Positions 35,601 to 44,940 of a stretch of DNA of 64,000 nt are shown here, one piece after another. The DNA comes from Cylindrospermum sp. NIES-4074 (GTDB taxonomy: Bacteria; Cyanobacteriota; Cyanobacteriia; Cyanobacteriales; Nostocaceae): contig AP018271.1 in the NCBI GenBank assembly GCA_003994795.1, forward strand, positions 62,001 through 126,000, in the 5' to 3' direction. The position numbers were made by a program, and so were the translations under genes. The notes beneath the pieces are model-generated. The model was not told the origin of the DNA. It saw nothing but the letters and a program-made list of their open reading frames with translations, and did no database searches. Each line of letters starts with the position of its first letter. Position 1 is the first letter of the stretch.

Positions 35601-36495
35601 AATTAACCCTTGGGGTATTTCATTTATACGTATGTTTGACATGAGTAATGATAGTGGTTCATTTCATAATGAAGCAGGTGATGATTTGTTGCCCCTATAT
35701 GAAGCGAAAATGTTTTGGCATTATGACCACAGATTTTCAACTTATGAAAATGCAACACAAGCTGATATGAATGCTGGTAGACTTCCACAAACAACAGCAG
35801 AAATGAAGGAAAGTCCAAATTTTACTGTTAAACCTCGTTATTGGGTAAATAAAAAAGAAGTAGAGAATAAATTATCTGGGAAGTGGAATAAAGAATGGTT
35901 GTTAGGCTTTAGAGATATTTGCCTTTCAACTAATGAACGTACTGCTATTTTTAGTTTATTACCTAAAGTTGGAATTGGTAATAATGCTCCCGTAATTTTA
36001 ACAGATATCAAAGAACCAAAATTAATTAGTTGCTTATTAGCTAATTTTTGTTCACTAACTTTTGATTTTGTCACTCGTCATAAAGTTGGTGGAACTCACA
36101 TGAATTTTTTCATAGTCAAACAACTTCCCGTTATTCCCCCGGAAAGATACACAGAAAAAGATATAGAATATATAGCCCCTCGCGTATTAGAATTAGTCTA
36201 CACAGCGTGGGATATGCAACCCTTTGCATTAGACATAGGATATGAGGGAGAACCCTTCGTTTGGAATCCTACCCGACGTGCCTTATTAAGAGCAGAATTA
36301 GACGCATATTACGCCAAACTTTATGGTTTAACCCGTGATGAACTGAGATATATTTTAGACCCTGCGGATGTGTATGGTGCAGAATTCCCCAGTGAAACTT
36401 TCCGCGTATTAAAGAACAATGAAATTAAACAATTTGGAGAATACCGCACCCAAAGATTAGTTCTGGAGGCGTGGGATAAAATGTTTGATACCTAA
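32608..36495 (+). CDS. drmMI: DISARM-type N6-adenine methyltransferase DrmMI
   Basis: 1295 residues, of the large Eco57I/type IIG-like methylase class. The N-terminal 450 residues form a helical and nuclease-like region (MWAVPLLRSLGYTP; HLWAIATNGFRWRLLRD). The catalytic domain follows: SAM-binding motif I VDPACGSGHFLLAAARRL near 511 and catalytic NPPWERIKL near 773; then target-recognition sequence and a C-terminal domain (TRDELRYILDPADVYGAEF) typical of PglX/DrmMI-like enzymes. In DISARM the methylase marks host DNA as self. The gene directly follows drmD, as in class 1 loci. I see no clear D...ExK triad at the N-terminus, so it is more likely a pure methylase than a combined restriction enzyme. 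Intact. Confidence 0.8.
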   Translation: MGVAGVTLAGVQFEGNLLAADITAELLAGSIKGQAAEDFGLAKSDKLEDEIAIAWGDVKAYWVAFQRQLERLDAEDTATSVTREMWAVPLLRSLGYTPIYTAKAEVVEGQTYAISHRAEPGENKPPIHIIGCRLDIDKRPPSGMPRLSAHALVQEYLNKTEHLWAIATNGFRWRLLRDSSLMTRLTYIEFDLEQILNGENFAEFGLFYRLFHRSRLPETADDADKCLLEYYHQESLQQGGRVRDRLRDGVEKALVQLGNGFLQHRDSENLRQKLITGNGLNEIGYYRQLLRLIYRLLFLMVAESRNLLLIGEDAEKARIYLEYYSIERLRELAERPRYRREGFQDIGQGLRVTFKLFDENWRGELLGLSPLNGDLFGSQTLTDLDNCGIDNYDLLIAIRHLSLYEDKGQLRRVNYAALDVEELGSVYESLLDFHPQISQNQGIYEFNLVFGSDRKTTGSYYTPPQLVQQLIKTALEPVIEEKLKNISSLQGNGKEVISAQEQALLSLKIVDPACGSGHFLLAAARRLGKELAKIRTGEAQPAAEPLRQAVRDVIQNCIYGVDLNPLAVDLCKVALWIEGFASGKPLNFLDHRIKCGNSLVGVLDLKCLDEGIPDEAFKAVTGDDKKLSTDFKKRNKKERGTDLQGQLSVFGNLDSTRTEYVENWRKLGEIAETTPKEVREKEERYKQTRQNQGWWRDYSACNLWIAAFFMPLTEQNLQLLPTTAALSEVLRGNLTNQRLIDAANKLAEGKHFFHWPLEFPEVFEEGGFDCVLGNPPWERIKLQEKEFFASRSLEIANAQNKAARDKLIKELPNRNPALAQAFDEAKHDAEAQSKFIRESGRFPLTAVGDINTYAVFAETTRKLISNHGRVGVIVPTGIATDDTCKRFFGDLIQKQNLASLTGFENEAFIFPSVHNAFKFCTLAIAGKKIKIKQTGFVFFCRYFADTNNLQRHFNLSPQDIALINPNTLTCPIFRSSQDAELTKKIYQNAPVLENENTGINPWGISFIRMFDMSNDSGSFHNEAGDDLLPLYEAKMFWHYDHRFSTYENATQADMNAGRLPQTTAEMKESPNFTVKPRYWVNKKEVENKLSGKWNKEWLLGFRDICLSTNERTAIFSLLPKVGIGNNAPVILTDIKEPKLISCLLANFCSLTFDFVTRHKVGGTHMNFFIVKQLPVIPPERYTEKDIEYIAPRVLELVYTAWDMQPFALDIGYEGEPFVWNPTRRALLRAELDAYYAKLYGLTRDELRYILDPADVYGAEFPSETFRVLKNNEIKQFGEYRTQRLVLEAWDKMFDT

Positions 36496-36578
36496 ATCTA
36501 ATATTCCAAAAAATCTCAATTAATTCGATTTGATTCATTAATTACCCTAACTATTAAATTTAAGTAAAACAATAATGT

Positions 36579-37745
36579 ATGCTAGATAAATCATTATTTG
36601 AAGAATTAATGAAAAACCAAAATAGCAGATGTGCTATTTGTGGAGAAAAACTTTCCCGTGAATCTGCTTATTTTCATCATGTAATACCTAAAGAATATGG
36701 TGGAGATAATATTGATAACTTAGTTTTAATTTGCGAAAGCCATAATTTATCATTAACTACCCCATATATCATATTGAATTATGAATTTGAATTATGTTTG
36801 GCAGAATTAATGTCTAATGATAGGAATTTCTCTAATGTTAAGACTGAACATATATTAGATGATAATAAAAGTTATTCAGTTGATATATATGCCCAGGAGT
36901 TAATTAATCAAGAATGGCAGACAGTTATCATTGAAACTAAAGTTAGATATGCTTTTACTATGAGAATCATAGATAGCATAATTGCCCGATTAACTCATTA
37001 TTATAATTTTTTATTAACCAAAAATAATTCTAAAATAAAACTTGTATTTGCTTGCCCCGGAAGTATAGCAAGCATTCACAAACAAGTATTACAAAATGCA
37101 GGTATAGAAATTTGGGACATTGATTATTTAACGAAGCGTTTTAATAACCAAATTAAGAATATCAAAAATCCTCAGTTAAAATTGTTATTTTCTGCCGCAC
37201 AAAGAAGAATAGGAAAAAACCGAGAGGATGAGTTAATTGAACAATTAAGGGCTTGTCCCCCTGGCAAAAAAGATTGGCCTCAATATCAAAAGTTAGTAGG
37301 TTCAATTTTAGAGGAGCTATTTTGTCCAACCTTAGAAAAACCTATTGCAGAATTAGCTGACTCATTTAGAGTGAATCGTAGAGATTTTATTTTACCTAAT
37401 TACGCTAAAGAAGGGTTTTGGGCATATCTACGTTCTAGGTATATGGCAGACCATATTGTTGTAGATGCTAAGAATTACCAAATAAAAATAAAAAAGAAAG
37501 AAGCTTTACAAATGGCTAATTATTTAAAAAGCTTTGGTGCAGGTTTGTTTGGAATTATTGTTTCTAGAAATGGTGCTGATTCTGGTTGTATGCATACTAT
37601 AAGAGAAATATGGCTTGTCCAGCAGAAATTACTTATTGTACTTACTGATAGTGATTTAGAACAAATGCTTTTAAATCATAGAGATGGAATACCTCCTGAA
37701 AGTGTCATTCAACAGAAAATAGAAGCATTTAGACTAAGTTTATAA
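36579..37745 (+). CDS. HNH protein with two PD-(D/E)XK-like regions, DISARM-associated
   Basis: 388 residues. Residues 1-50 are an HNH domain with zinc ligands and catalytic His (CAICGEKLSRESAYFHHVIP, then NIDNLVLICESHNL). The middle (about 85-190) looks like an Mrr-type fold: SVDIYAQELINQEWQTVIIETKVR (D...ExK), then a helix and NAGIEIWDIDYL. The C-terminal region (about 225-385) has another: QKLVGSILEELF, RRDFILPN, HIVVDAKNYQ (D...D-x-K), then FGIIVSRNG. Known class 1 DISARM has a phospholipase-D-like nuclease (DrmC) but no such protein. Here it lies between the methylase and the giant helicase, 83 and 38 bases from its neighbours, and is the best candidate effector of the variant. The HNH call is firm; the two others are motif-level inferences. 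Confidence 0.7.
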   Translation: MLDKSLFEELMKNQNSRCAICGEKLSRESAYFHHVIPKEYGGDNIDNLVLICESHNLSLTTPYIILNYEFELCLAELMSNDRNFSNVKTEHILDDNKSYSVDIYAQELINQEWQTVIIETKVRYAFTMRIIDSIIARLTHYYNFLLTKNNSKIKLVFACPGSIASIHKQVLQNAGIEIWDIDYLTKRFNNQIKNIKNPQLKLLFSAAQRRIGKNREDELIEQLRACPPGKKDWPQYQKLVGSILEELFCPTLEKPIAELADSFRVNRRDFILPNYAKEGFWAYLRSRYMADHIVVDAKNYQIKIKKKEALQMANYLKSFGAGLFGIIVSRNGADSGCMHTIREIWLVQQKLLIVLTDSDLEQMLLNHRDGIPPESVIQQKIEAFRLSL

Positions 37746-37783
37746 AATTTCAATCTATTTATAGTTACATTAAAGTATAGCTT

Positions 37784-40700
37784 ATGAAAATCCCTGTAAA
37801 ACTACAAGAACTATTACAACAACCAGAGGCAGCTATTTTATCTGTTAGTTCCCTCATGGGACAAAAATTAGCATTAGTTGATTGTACCAATATCGCTTCC
37901 ATTACTCCTGAACAACTAAACCTAATTTTTACCCATATTCCCAAAGAATGGGATTATAAAGAACTCACAGAAATATTTGACACTAACACCCTCACGGAAA
38001 CTTTTATTAACCAACTTTATCAATACATTGATCAACGCTTAGGACGTACACCCACCCAGCAAACAACCACGTCCCCACTATCAAATCCTGATTCTCTTGA
38101 TATATTCAACTTCCGTAATGAAATCATAGGCGACTATCGCCGTTATATAGAAAGCTTCTTAAAAATCCGTGATACCAGAGTAGAAGAATTTGTCAATCAA
38201 GAACTAGAAAAAGGACAACTTTGGACAAATCCCCTAGTACAATTAAATCCTAAATATCGCCCTGGCGCAACAGTAAATGAATTAGTCAAAAACGGTATTC
38301 TCCATCCTGACTGTACTCAATACTTCTCTAAAAACGGCAATCCCTTTCACTTCCACTTCCACTTCCACCAAAAACAAGCATTTGAAACAGCCCAAAAACA
38401 AGAACCTTATGTCCTCACCACAGGCACAGGTTCTGGTAAAAGTATGACTTATGTTGTACCAATTTTTGATGACTTACTGCGCCATCCAGATATTCAAGGA
38501 GTTAGGGCAATATTAGTTTATCCCATGAACGCCCTGATTAACTCCCAAGAAGAAGAATTAAAAAAATTCCTCAACAACGTTCCTAATAGTCATATTCGTG
38601 TTGCCAAATACACCGGACAAGAAAGTTTAACTATAAAAACCGAAATTCAAAATAACCCACCCCACATATTATTAACTAACTACGTGATGCTGGAATTAAT
38701 GCTTTCCCGCACACAAGAAGAAAAACTCGTCGCATCCCCCGAATTGAAATTTTTGGTACTAGATGAACTACATACTTATAGAGGAAGACAAGGTGCAGAT
38801 GTTGCCATATTAATTCGTAAACTTCGCCAACGCTGTGGACAAAATTTATTATGTATTGGCACAAGTGCCACCATGTCCACAGAAGGAACACGCACACAAC
38901 GTCGTCAAGTAGTTGCAGATGTAGCAAGTAAATTATTTGGTGTCGAAATTAAACCTGATAACGTCATTGACGAAACTTTAGAACGTTCCATTAAACGTCC
39001 TGAACCTACTATTACAGAACTGCGAGAAAGCATTGATAAAGGTTTACCACCAGAGACAGAACAGACACTAGAGAACTTCCAAAATCATCCTTTGAGTTAC
39101 TGGATAGAAATGACCTTTGGTTTAGAAGATAAACAAGGTCATCTTGTCCGACGTACACCCATCACCCTAGAAGCAGGTGCAGAAGCATTAGCTAACCAAA
39201 CTCAACTTCCACTAGAAACTTGTCTTGATGTTCTCAAACAGATGTTTTTATGGGGAAGTAAAGTTAAAGGTTTAGCTTTTCGACTCCATCAATTTATCTC
39301 CCAAGGTGGTAGCGTTTACTCTACCATTGAAAGTTCCCAAAAACGCTTCCTCACCCTAGAAGGACAATATACCACCACAGAAGAACGTTTACTTTATCCC
39401 TTGGTCTTTTGTCGGGAATGCGGACATGATTATTATGTCGTCAACTACAATAACGACAAACAAATAGTCCTTCCCCAACTCCCCACAGCTTTAGACATTA
39501 GTCCCGAATATGCTGATATCCAAGCAGGTTATCTTACCTTAGATGAACCAGGACTTTGGGATGCTTATAAAGATGAAGAAAGACTTCCTAACTCGTGGTT
39601 TACCGAAACCAAAAAGAAAGGACGAGTTCCTAAAAAAGACTTTGCTAAATTCATTCCTCAAAAATTACAAATTCTCCCCAACGGAAAAGTTACAACTTCC
39701 GCATTACAAGGAACAACTTGTTGGTTTGTCCCCAGACCATTTCGTGTCTGTTTAAATTGTGGTGTAGTTCATGATGGAAATAAAAACGAATTTACCAAAC
39801 TTTCGCGCTTGAGTAGTGAAGGTAGAAGTACCGCTACAACCCTCCTCTGTTTATCCACTGTAAGCCGTCTCAAACAAGTTTTCACAGGCGAAAAAGCGCA
39901 AGCTGCTAAAATTCTCAGTTTTACCGATAATCGCCAGGATGCCTCATTACAAGCGGGGCATTTTAATGATTTTGTGCAAACCAGTTTTTTACGTGCTGCT
40001 TTATTAGGTGCATTGCAAAGTAAAGGACAACTTACTCATAGTGAATTAGTGAGTGAAGTTATCAAACAAATGGGACTAACCCAAGCAGATTATGCTAAAG
40101 AAGTGGCAGAATTTGGTAGAGGCAAACAGCGTAACGAAAAGGCTTTTCAAGAATTAATTGAATATCGCCTCTATGAAGACTTACGCAGAGGATGGCGCAT
40201 CGTTCAACCTAATTTAGAACAGTGCGGACTATTGGTAATTGAATATGATGGACTACAAGACATCTGCGCTGAACCTGTCCTGTGGCAAAAACACCGTCAC
40301 CCTGTCCTTCTGCAAGCTTCCCCCCAAGAACGATTTATTGCTGCCCAAGCTTTATTAAATCACCTCCGTCGAGAATTAGCTGTTGATGCTAAATTACTCC
40401 AATCTGATAATAAAGACTCTTTAATGAGAGATGTTTTCCAAGCAATAAAAGAACCTTGGGTATTTGATGAAAATGAACAGTTACACCAAGCAACTTGGGC
40501 AACTACAGACAGTAACATTCATAAACAAGCCAAAGTAAAACTTACCATCAAAAGTAAAATTGGCAGATTTCTACGTTCTCCTAAAGCTTGGTCATTACGC
40601 AGTGAATTGTTAACAGAAACAGAGTATATTAGTTTAATTAGTACCTTCGTTGCTGCTTTAGCTGATGGTGGCTTTTTAAATACTAAAAATGGTATCCAAT

Positions 40701-42050
40701 TAAAAATTAATTCTTTAGTATGGAAATTTACGACATTAACTGAAATTCCCCCCGACCCTCTTTCATATAAGCGTTTACAGGGTCAAGAGGATGTGAAAAT
40801 ACCTGTTAATAGCTTCTTTCAAGAATTTTATCAAACTAACGCCCAGAAAATCCAAACAATGGAAGGGCGAGAACATACAGGACAAGTCAAAACTCAAGCA
40901 CGTCAAGAACGGGAAGAAAGATTTAGAAAAGGAGAATTAGCAAGTTTATTCTGTTCCCCAACAATGGAATTAGGTATAGATATTTCGGATCTCAGTGTTG
41001 TCCATCTGCGGAACGTTCCCCCTAGTCCTGCAAATTATGCCCAACGCAGTGGACGTGCGGGAAGGAGTGGACAAGAAGCATTAGTTATTACCTATGCTGC
41101 CATTGGTAGTGGACATGATCAATATTTCTTCCAACGCCAACAACAAATGGTAGCTGGTGCTGTTGCACCACCCAAGCTGGAATTAGCTAACCAAGATTTA
41201 GTTCAATCTCATGTGTACTCAATTTGGTTAGCACATACAGGAGTCTATTTAGATGACTCCATGAACAAAATTCTTGATTTAGATGTTACTGATTATCCCC
41301 TGAAAGAAAGTATCCGTCAACAATTGATACTTAGTCCGGCGAAATTAGCTGAATGTCTGCAAGCTACTCAGGCAATACTTGCGGATACCTTCTGTCAAAG
41401 TGATTTGCAAAAAGCCTCTTGGTATTCTGTGCATTGGCTACAATTTACCCTAGAAAATGCACTCAACACCTTTGATAAAAAGTGCGATCGCTGGCGTAAA
41501 CTTTATGATGGTGCAGTCAAACAATTAGACCAAGCAACGCTAACTATTCGTCGTTCTGCTGCTGGTTATATCACCCAGGAGGAACGCCAAAACGCCGAAG
41601 CTCAAGCACGAGAAGCTCAAAGGCAAATAGATTTATTGGTAGGACATAACCAAGGTAAGAGCAATAGCGAATTTGAATTTTACCCTTATCGCTACTTTGC
41701 TGCTGAAGGATTTTTACCAGGGTTCAATTTCCCTCGCTTACCTGTACGAGCATTTATTCCTACCAATGATGGGGGTGAATTTATCTCCCGTCCCCGTGTT
41801 GTCGCTTTACGGGAATTTGCACCAAGTAACGTCATTTACTATGAAGGTAGCAAATTCATGGTATCAAAAACTAAAGTACCTGTAGGTGGCATTGAAAGTC
41901 AATATCAACGAGTAAGCTGTTGTTTTAACTGTGGTTATTTCCATCCAGATGATTCGCGTGATACCTGCGAAAACTGCGGTACAAAGATTAAAGGAGATAA
42001 TTATCAAAATATCGCTAAATTAAATCGTGTCTTGTCAATGGACACAGCAC
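37784..42050 (+). pseudogene. Giant DEAD helicase with DUF1998 region, 5' part (split by IS4)
   Basis: The first 1422 codons of a large SF2 helicase; the open frame runs a further five codons into the IS to a stop at 42067. Walker A TTGTGSGKSMTY is near 212-221, DExH box LVLDELHTYRGRQGADV near 324, motif III GTSATMS near 360, motif V/VI ELGIDISDLSVVHLRN and YAQRSGRAGRSGQ near 1065-1093. CFNCGYF and CENCGT (near 1381 and 1397) form a zinc ribbon. The DUF1998 part begins near here and continues in 43669-44738. Restoring the frame gives 1775 residues. DISARM DrmA (helicase) and DrmB (DUF1998) are separate proteins; this single chain resembles their fusion, or DruE of Druantia. Without its 3' part it is probably inactive. 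Confidence 0.8.
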
Positions 42051-42083
42051 CATTCTTGACAGGTTAAGGTAAATGTACTTTTG

Positions 42084-43391
42084 TCAAGAGGGTGCAGGAA
42101 AAGGCGATAAATCTAGCTTGGAAACTGGCTTTCGGAGATATTTAACTACGCCTAAGTCTTGATTCTCTGGGGCAGCAAAGTACTGAATGGGGTCAAGAGC
42201 GTTACCTTTATCGTAGGCGACACTAAAATGATAGAGTCCTCGATAAATCATCTCTAAAGAAATGCGGTCAAAAGGTAGAGATAATTCATCAGCAACCGCG
42301 TCTGCTAAATCAACTAACACAGCATAAAATAACCAAGTAGCCCAAATTTGTAGCTTGATACCATTAATAGAACCAGTCCATAAATAAGATAAACCCAACA
42401 ATCGTTTTACGGTGTGAAAAGCTTCTTCAACTCGCCATCTTCGTCGATATAGATCAGCGACGACATAAGGTGGTAAAATTAGTGGGTCAAGGACAGAAGT
42501 AATATAAGAATAGCTAGTTTTACCAACTTTTATTTCAATTAAACGTAAAGTAAGGACTGGTGTGCCACGACGAACAGTACCAAGTTGAATCAATCGGTCT
42601 TTAACGGAATAGTCATAGCTGAAAATTTTGAGATATTTAATAGATGCTTTGGCTTTCAAGCGGGTAATAAATTGGACATCTTGGTTAATAAGTTGTTGTA
42701 AAAACTGGAAATGATAAAAACCTCTATCAAGTAAAATCAGAGTTTTAGCAGGTAGTAAACTTAGTAATGAAGCTTCAAAATTTGTTTCTGATGCAGCCGG
42801 ATTAGTATGAAACCAAACTTCAACAGGTAAACGATTAACCAAGTCAATAACTGTACAAATCTTTCCAGCTAATTGTCCTGCTTTCAAGTGTTCTAGGCTT
42901 TTTAGTTTCCGAAATAAGGCTTCTAGAGTTGACCCATCAGCAATCCAAATCTGTTGAAAATTACGGAGTGCAAACTTAACACTATCTGGTAGTGGTCGTT
43001 TGAGTCGTTGCTGCCAATTAATTTGTAACTGAGGTAATAAATCTTTGAACACTCGCTCAAATAATTCTGCTGGGAATACTAAAAATCTTTCTGATAATGA
43101 CTGTTGAGCAATATTTGTAGAACGACACCATAATAGATCTTCCCTTGCTAAAAGCCTCGTTAATTCTTGAACACCAGGAACTTGCCGCCATAATAACGTT
43201 AATACTGCTGCCACCATTAATGATAAATTTAGAACTCTGTCTCGTAATCCTAACTGTTTATAGTATCTTTGTTGAGCAAAAATAGCTGGAGTTAATAGAG
43301 CTTCTAAATGATTGGCGATCGCTTCATTATCTAGAGTAGGAGTATTATGTCGTTGTGCGTGGTCAGAGTTTTGCTTTGGTCGCTTGGGCAT
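42084..43391 (-). CDS. IS4-family DDE transposase
   Basis: 435 residues, full length for the family. The catalytic pattern is visible: first Asp in WIADGSTLEALFRKL near 144, second Asp in LILLDRGFYHFQFL near 221, and the IS4 signature Y-x2-R-x3-E-x6-K in YRRRWRVEEAFHTVKRLLG near 335, with the catalytic Glu. The N-terminal part is a helical DNA-binding region. It reads opposite to the defence genes. Nothing suggests decay, so the element may still move and the disrupted helicase could be restored only by rare precise excision. Confidence 0.9.
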   Translation of the reverse strand: MPKRPKQNSDHAQRHNTPTLDNEAIANHLEALLTPAIFAQQRYYKQLGLRDRVLNLSLMVAAVLTLLWRQVPGVQELTRLLAREDLLWCRSTNIAQQSLSERFLVFPAELFERVFKDLLPQLQINWQQRLKRPLPDSVKFALRNFQQIWIADGSTLEALFRKLKSLEHLKAGQLAGKICTVIDLVNRLPVEVWFHTNPAASETNFEASLLSLLPAKTLILLDRGFYHFQFLQQLINQDVQFITRLKAKASIKYLKIFSYDYSVKDRLIQLGTVRRGTPVLTLRLIEIKVGKTSYSYITSVLDPLILPPYVVADLYRRRWRVEEAFHTVKRLLGLSYLWTGSINGIKLQIWATWLFYAVLVDLADAVADELSLPFDRISLEMIYRGLYHFSVAYDKGNALDPIQYFAAPENQDLGVVKYLRKPVSKLDLSPFPAPS

Positions 43392-43544
43392 GGCGGTAAA
43401 CCAATCTTTTCATTCTCTCATTTAATAATTGAATTTACCTAACAACGTTGCCCACTTTTGACAAAGTTATTCTGTCGTTACAATCTTTTTTAATTGAGAT
43501 TTCAGCTATCAAAAACCTTTGGTGATAATGATAATCAAATACAA

Positions 43545-43579
43545 GGGGAAGTCGGCGAGCGTCGCTCGCCGACTTCCCC
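43545..43579. repeat. Perfect 17-bp-arm palindrome in the IS flank
   Basis: GGGGAAGTCGGCGAGCG and its exact complement are separated by a single base. Around it are GATAATGATAATC (43523-43535) and GATTATCATTTTC (43591-43603), an imperfect outer inverted repeat. It lies between the transposase gene start and the right terminal repeat of the IS. Confidence 0.8.
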
Positions 43580-43668
43580 CTCCCCCGCACGATTATCATT
43601 TTCATTATATTTATTTGAGTATTTTAACTGATTGACAAAAGTGCAATTATCTTAACCTCTCACGGATG

Positions 43669-44738
43669 ACACAGCACTCACTCGCAGAAGAGAACGTATT
43701 ACCTGCGATGAAGAAGAACGACTCAAGTATGGTTATAACATTACCACCCATTTCCGCTATGCGCCTCAAAAACAAGAATCAGCTACAGTTCTAGCAGCAG
43801 ATAATACACCACTATTCAAATTAACCTATGGAGCTACAGCAACTATTTGGCGTATTAACAGAGGACTGAAGAAAAACACCGAGGAACGCGGATTTAAATT
43901 AGATACTAAAACAGGTATTTGGGGAGATGCAAAAAATAATGTCCCCAGCGATAGCTTGCATACAGAAGTAAACTTAATGGTAGATGACACTTGCAATATT
44001 CTCGTCATCGAACCCTTGAGTGTCCCCCAAGATAACAAAGAAGCTTTTATTGCCACACTCCAATATACCCTGGAAACAGCAATTCAAGCAGTTTATAAGT
44101 TAGAACCAGATGAACTAGACTCAGAACGCTTAGGAGAAGGGAAATACTTGCTGTTTTGGGAAGCATCAGAAGGTGGTGCTGGGGTTTTATCTCAACTACT
44201 CCAGCAACCAAATGCTTTTCAGAGAATTGCCCACGCAGCATTAGATATCTGCCATTTCTTAGAACCCAAGGATACCTGTGTCCAAGCTTGCTATGAATGC
44301 TTACTCTCCTACAGGAACCAATTTGACCATCCCTTGATTAATCGTCATCTAATTAAGCCTTTACTAGAGGAACTGCAAGGAAGTGCAGTAGAGATATCAG
44401 GTGTGTTTCGGGATGAACAATATCAAAAGCTGCTTTCCCAAACAGATCCGAACTCTAATTTTGAACGAGTGGTACTACAGGAGATTTATCAACGTGGGTA
44501 TAAACTACCTGATGCTGCACAGGAATTGATTCCTGAAGCAAATTGCAAACCAGATTTTGTGTATAAGGAAGAAGCGATCGCTCTCTTTTGTGATGGTTCA
44601 GTTCATGATAATCCTGAACAGAAAAAGCAAGATAAAATTGAGCGCGATAATCTCAGGTACAACGCTAGTTATCAAATCTTAACTCTGCGCCATGATGAGG
44701 ATTGGCGTGAGAAGTTGGAGATTTTAGGGAGTTTGTAA
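43669..44738 (+). pseudogene. Giant DEAD helicase, 3' part: DUF1998 and nuclease-like C-terminus
   Basis: The final 356 codons (after the duplicated 9 bases) in the same reading frame as the 5' part. The DUF1998 portion reads NLMVDDTCNILVIEPL, then LFWEASEGGAGVLSQLL and CVQACYECLLSYRNQFDHPLINR, with the conserved GGAGV and Cys-x3-Cys-x2-Cys elements. After it comes a separate domain of about 100 residues: NFERVVLQEIYQRGYKLP, CKPDFVYKEEAIALFCDG, SVHDNPEQKKQDKIERDNLR, YQILTLRHDEDW. That pattern is like the DUF559/Vsr-type PD-(D/E)XK nucleases (PDF...CDG-x-x-H). No start of its own; the first internal ATG is at 43956. A partial product from there would contain most of the DUF1998 and the nuclease-like part. 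Confidence 0.75.
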
Positions 44739-44846
44739 ATTGTTGATCCTTTTATGCTCTTCAGAGCAAGTGGTAATACCAATTCGCCAAAATAGGGCAA
44801 CAGATGAGAAAATAATATAAACGCTCATGCTGGAGAATCAAAACTT

Positions 44847-44921
44847 TTAAATTTTCGCCTTGAGATGCTCTAATCCTTGTTCATAAAAAGCTTGCGCTTG
44901 TTCTAAATCAGTTGTTTCCAT
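44847..44921 (-). CDS. Possible 24-residue peptide
   Basis: ATG complement at 44919-44921 opens METTDLEQAQAFYEQGLEHL, a helical TPR-like pattern, ending after 24 residues. It lies 20 bases after the stop of the large minus-strand gene. It may be a truncated remnant. Confidence 0.2.
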   Translation of the reverse strand: METTDLEQAQAFYEQGLEHLKAKI

Positions 44922-44940
44922 AATTAATATTTTCAAAAAA

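Larger units (their letters stand above)
42051..43668 (-). mobile_element. IS4-family insertion sequence (1618 bp) with 9-bp target duplication
   Basis: Terminal inverted repeats CATTCTTGACAGGTTAAG (left) and CATCCGTGAGAGGTTAAG (right, reverse complemented) extend inwards to a shared ACTTTTGTCAA. The 9-bp ACACAGCAC lies on both sides (42042-42050 and 43669-43677). The ends resemble those of the IS231 group of IS4 elements. It carries one transposase gene and a strong palindrome in its right flank. Confidence 0.85.

Noticed and set aside
29599-36495. BREX (PglX) or type IIG restriction system instead of DISARM
   Set aside because: The methylase alone could fit, but the upstream gene has the DrmD-type N-terminus, and no PglZ, BrxC or BrxL gene is present.
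43523-43541. Fur-box-like sequence GATAATGATAATC
   Set aside because: Only part of the 19-bp consensus matches, and it lies within an IS away from any iron-related gene.
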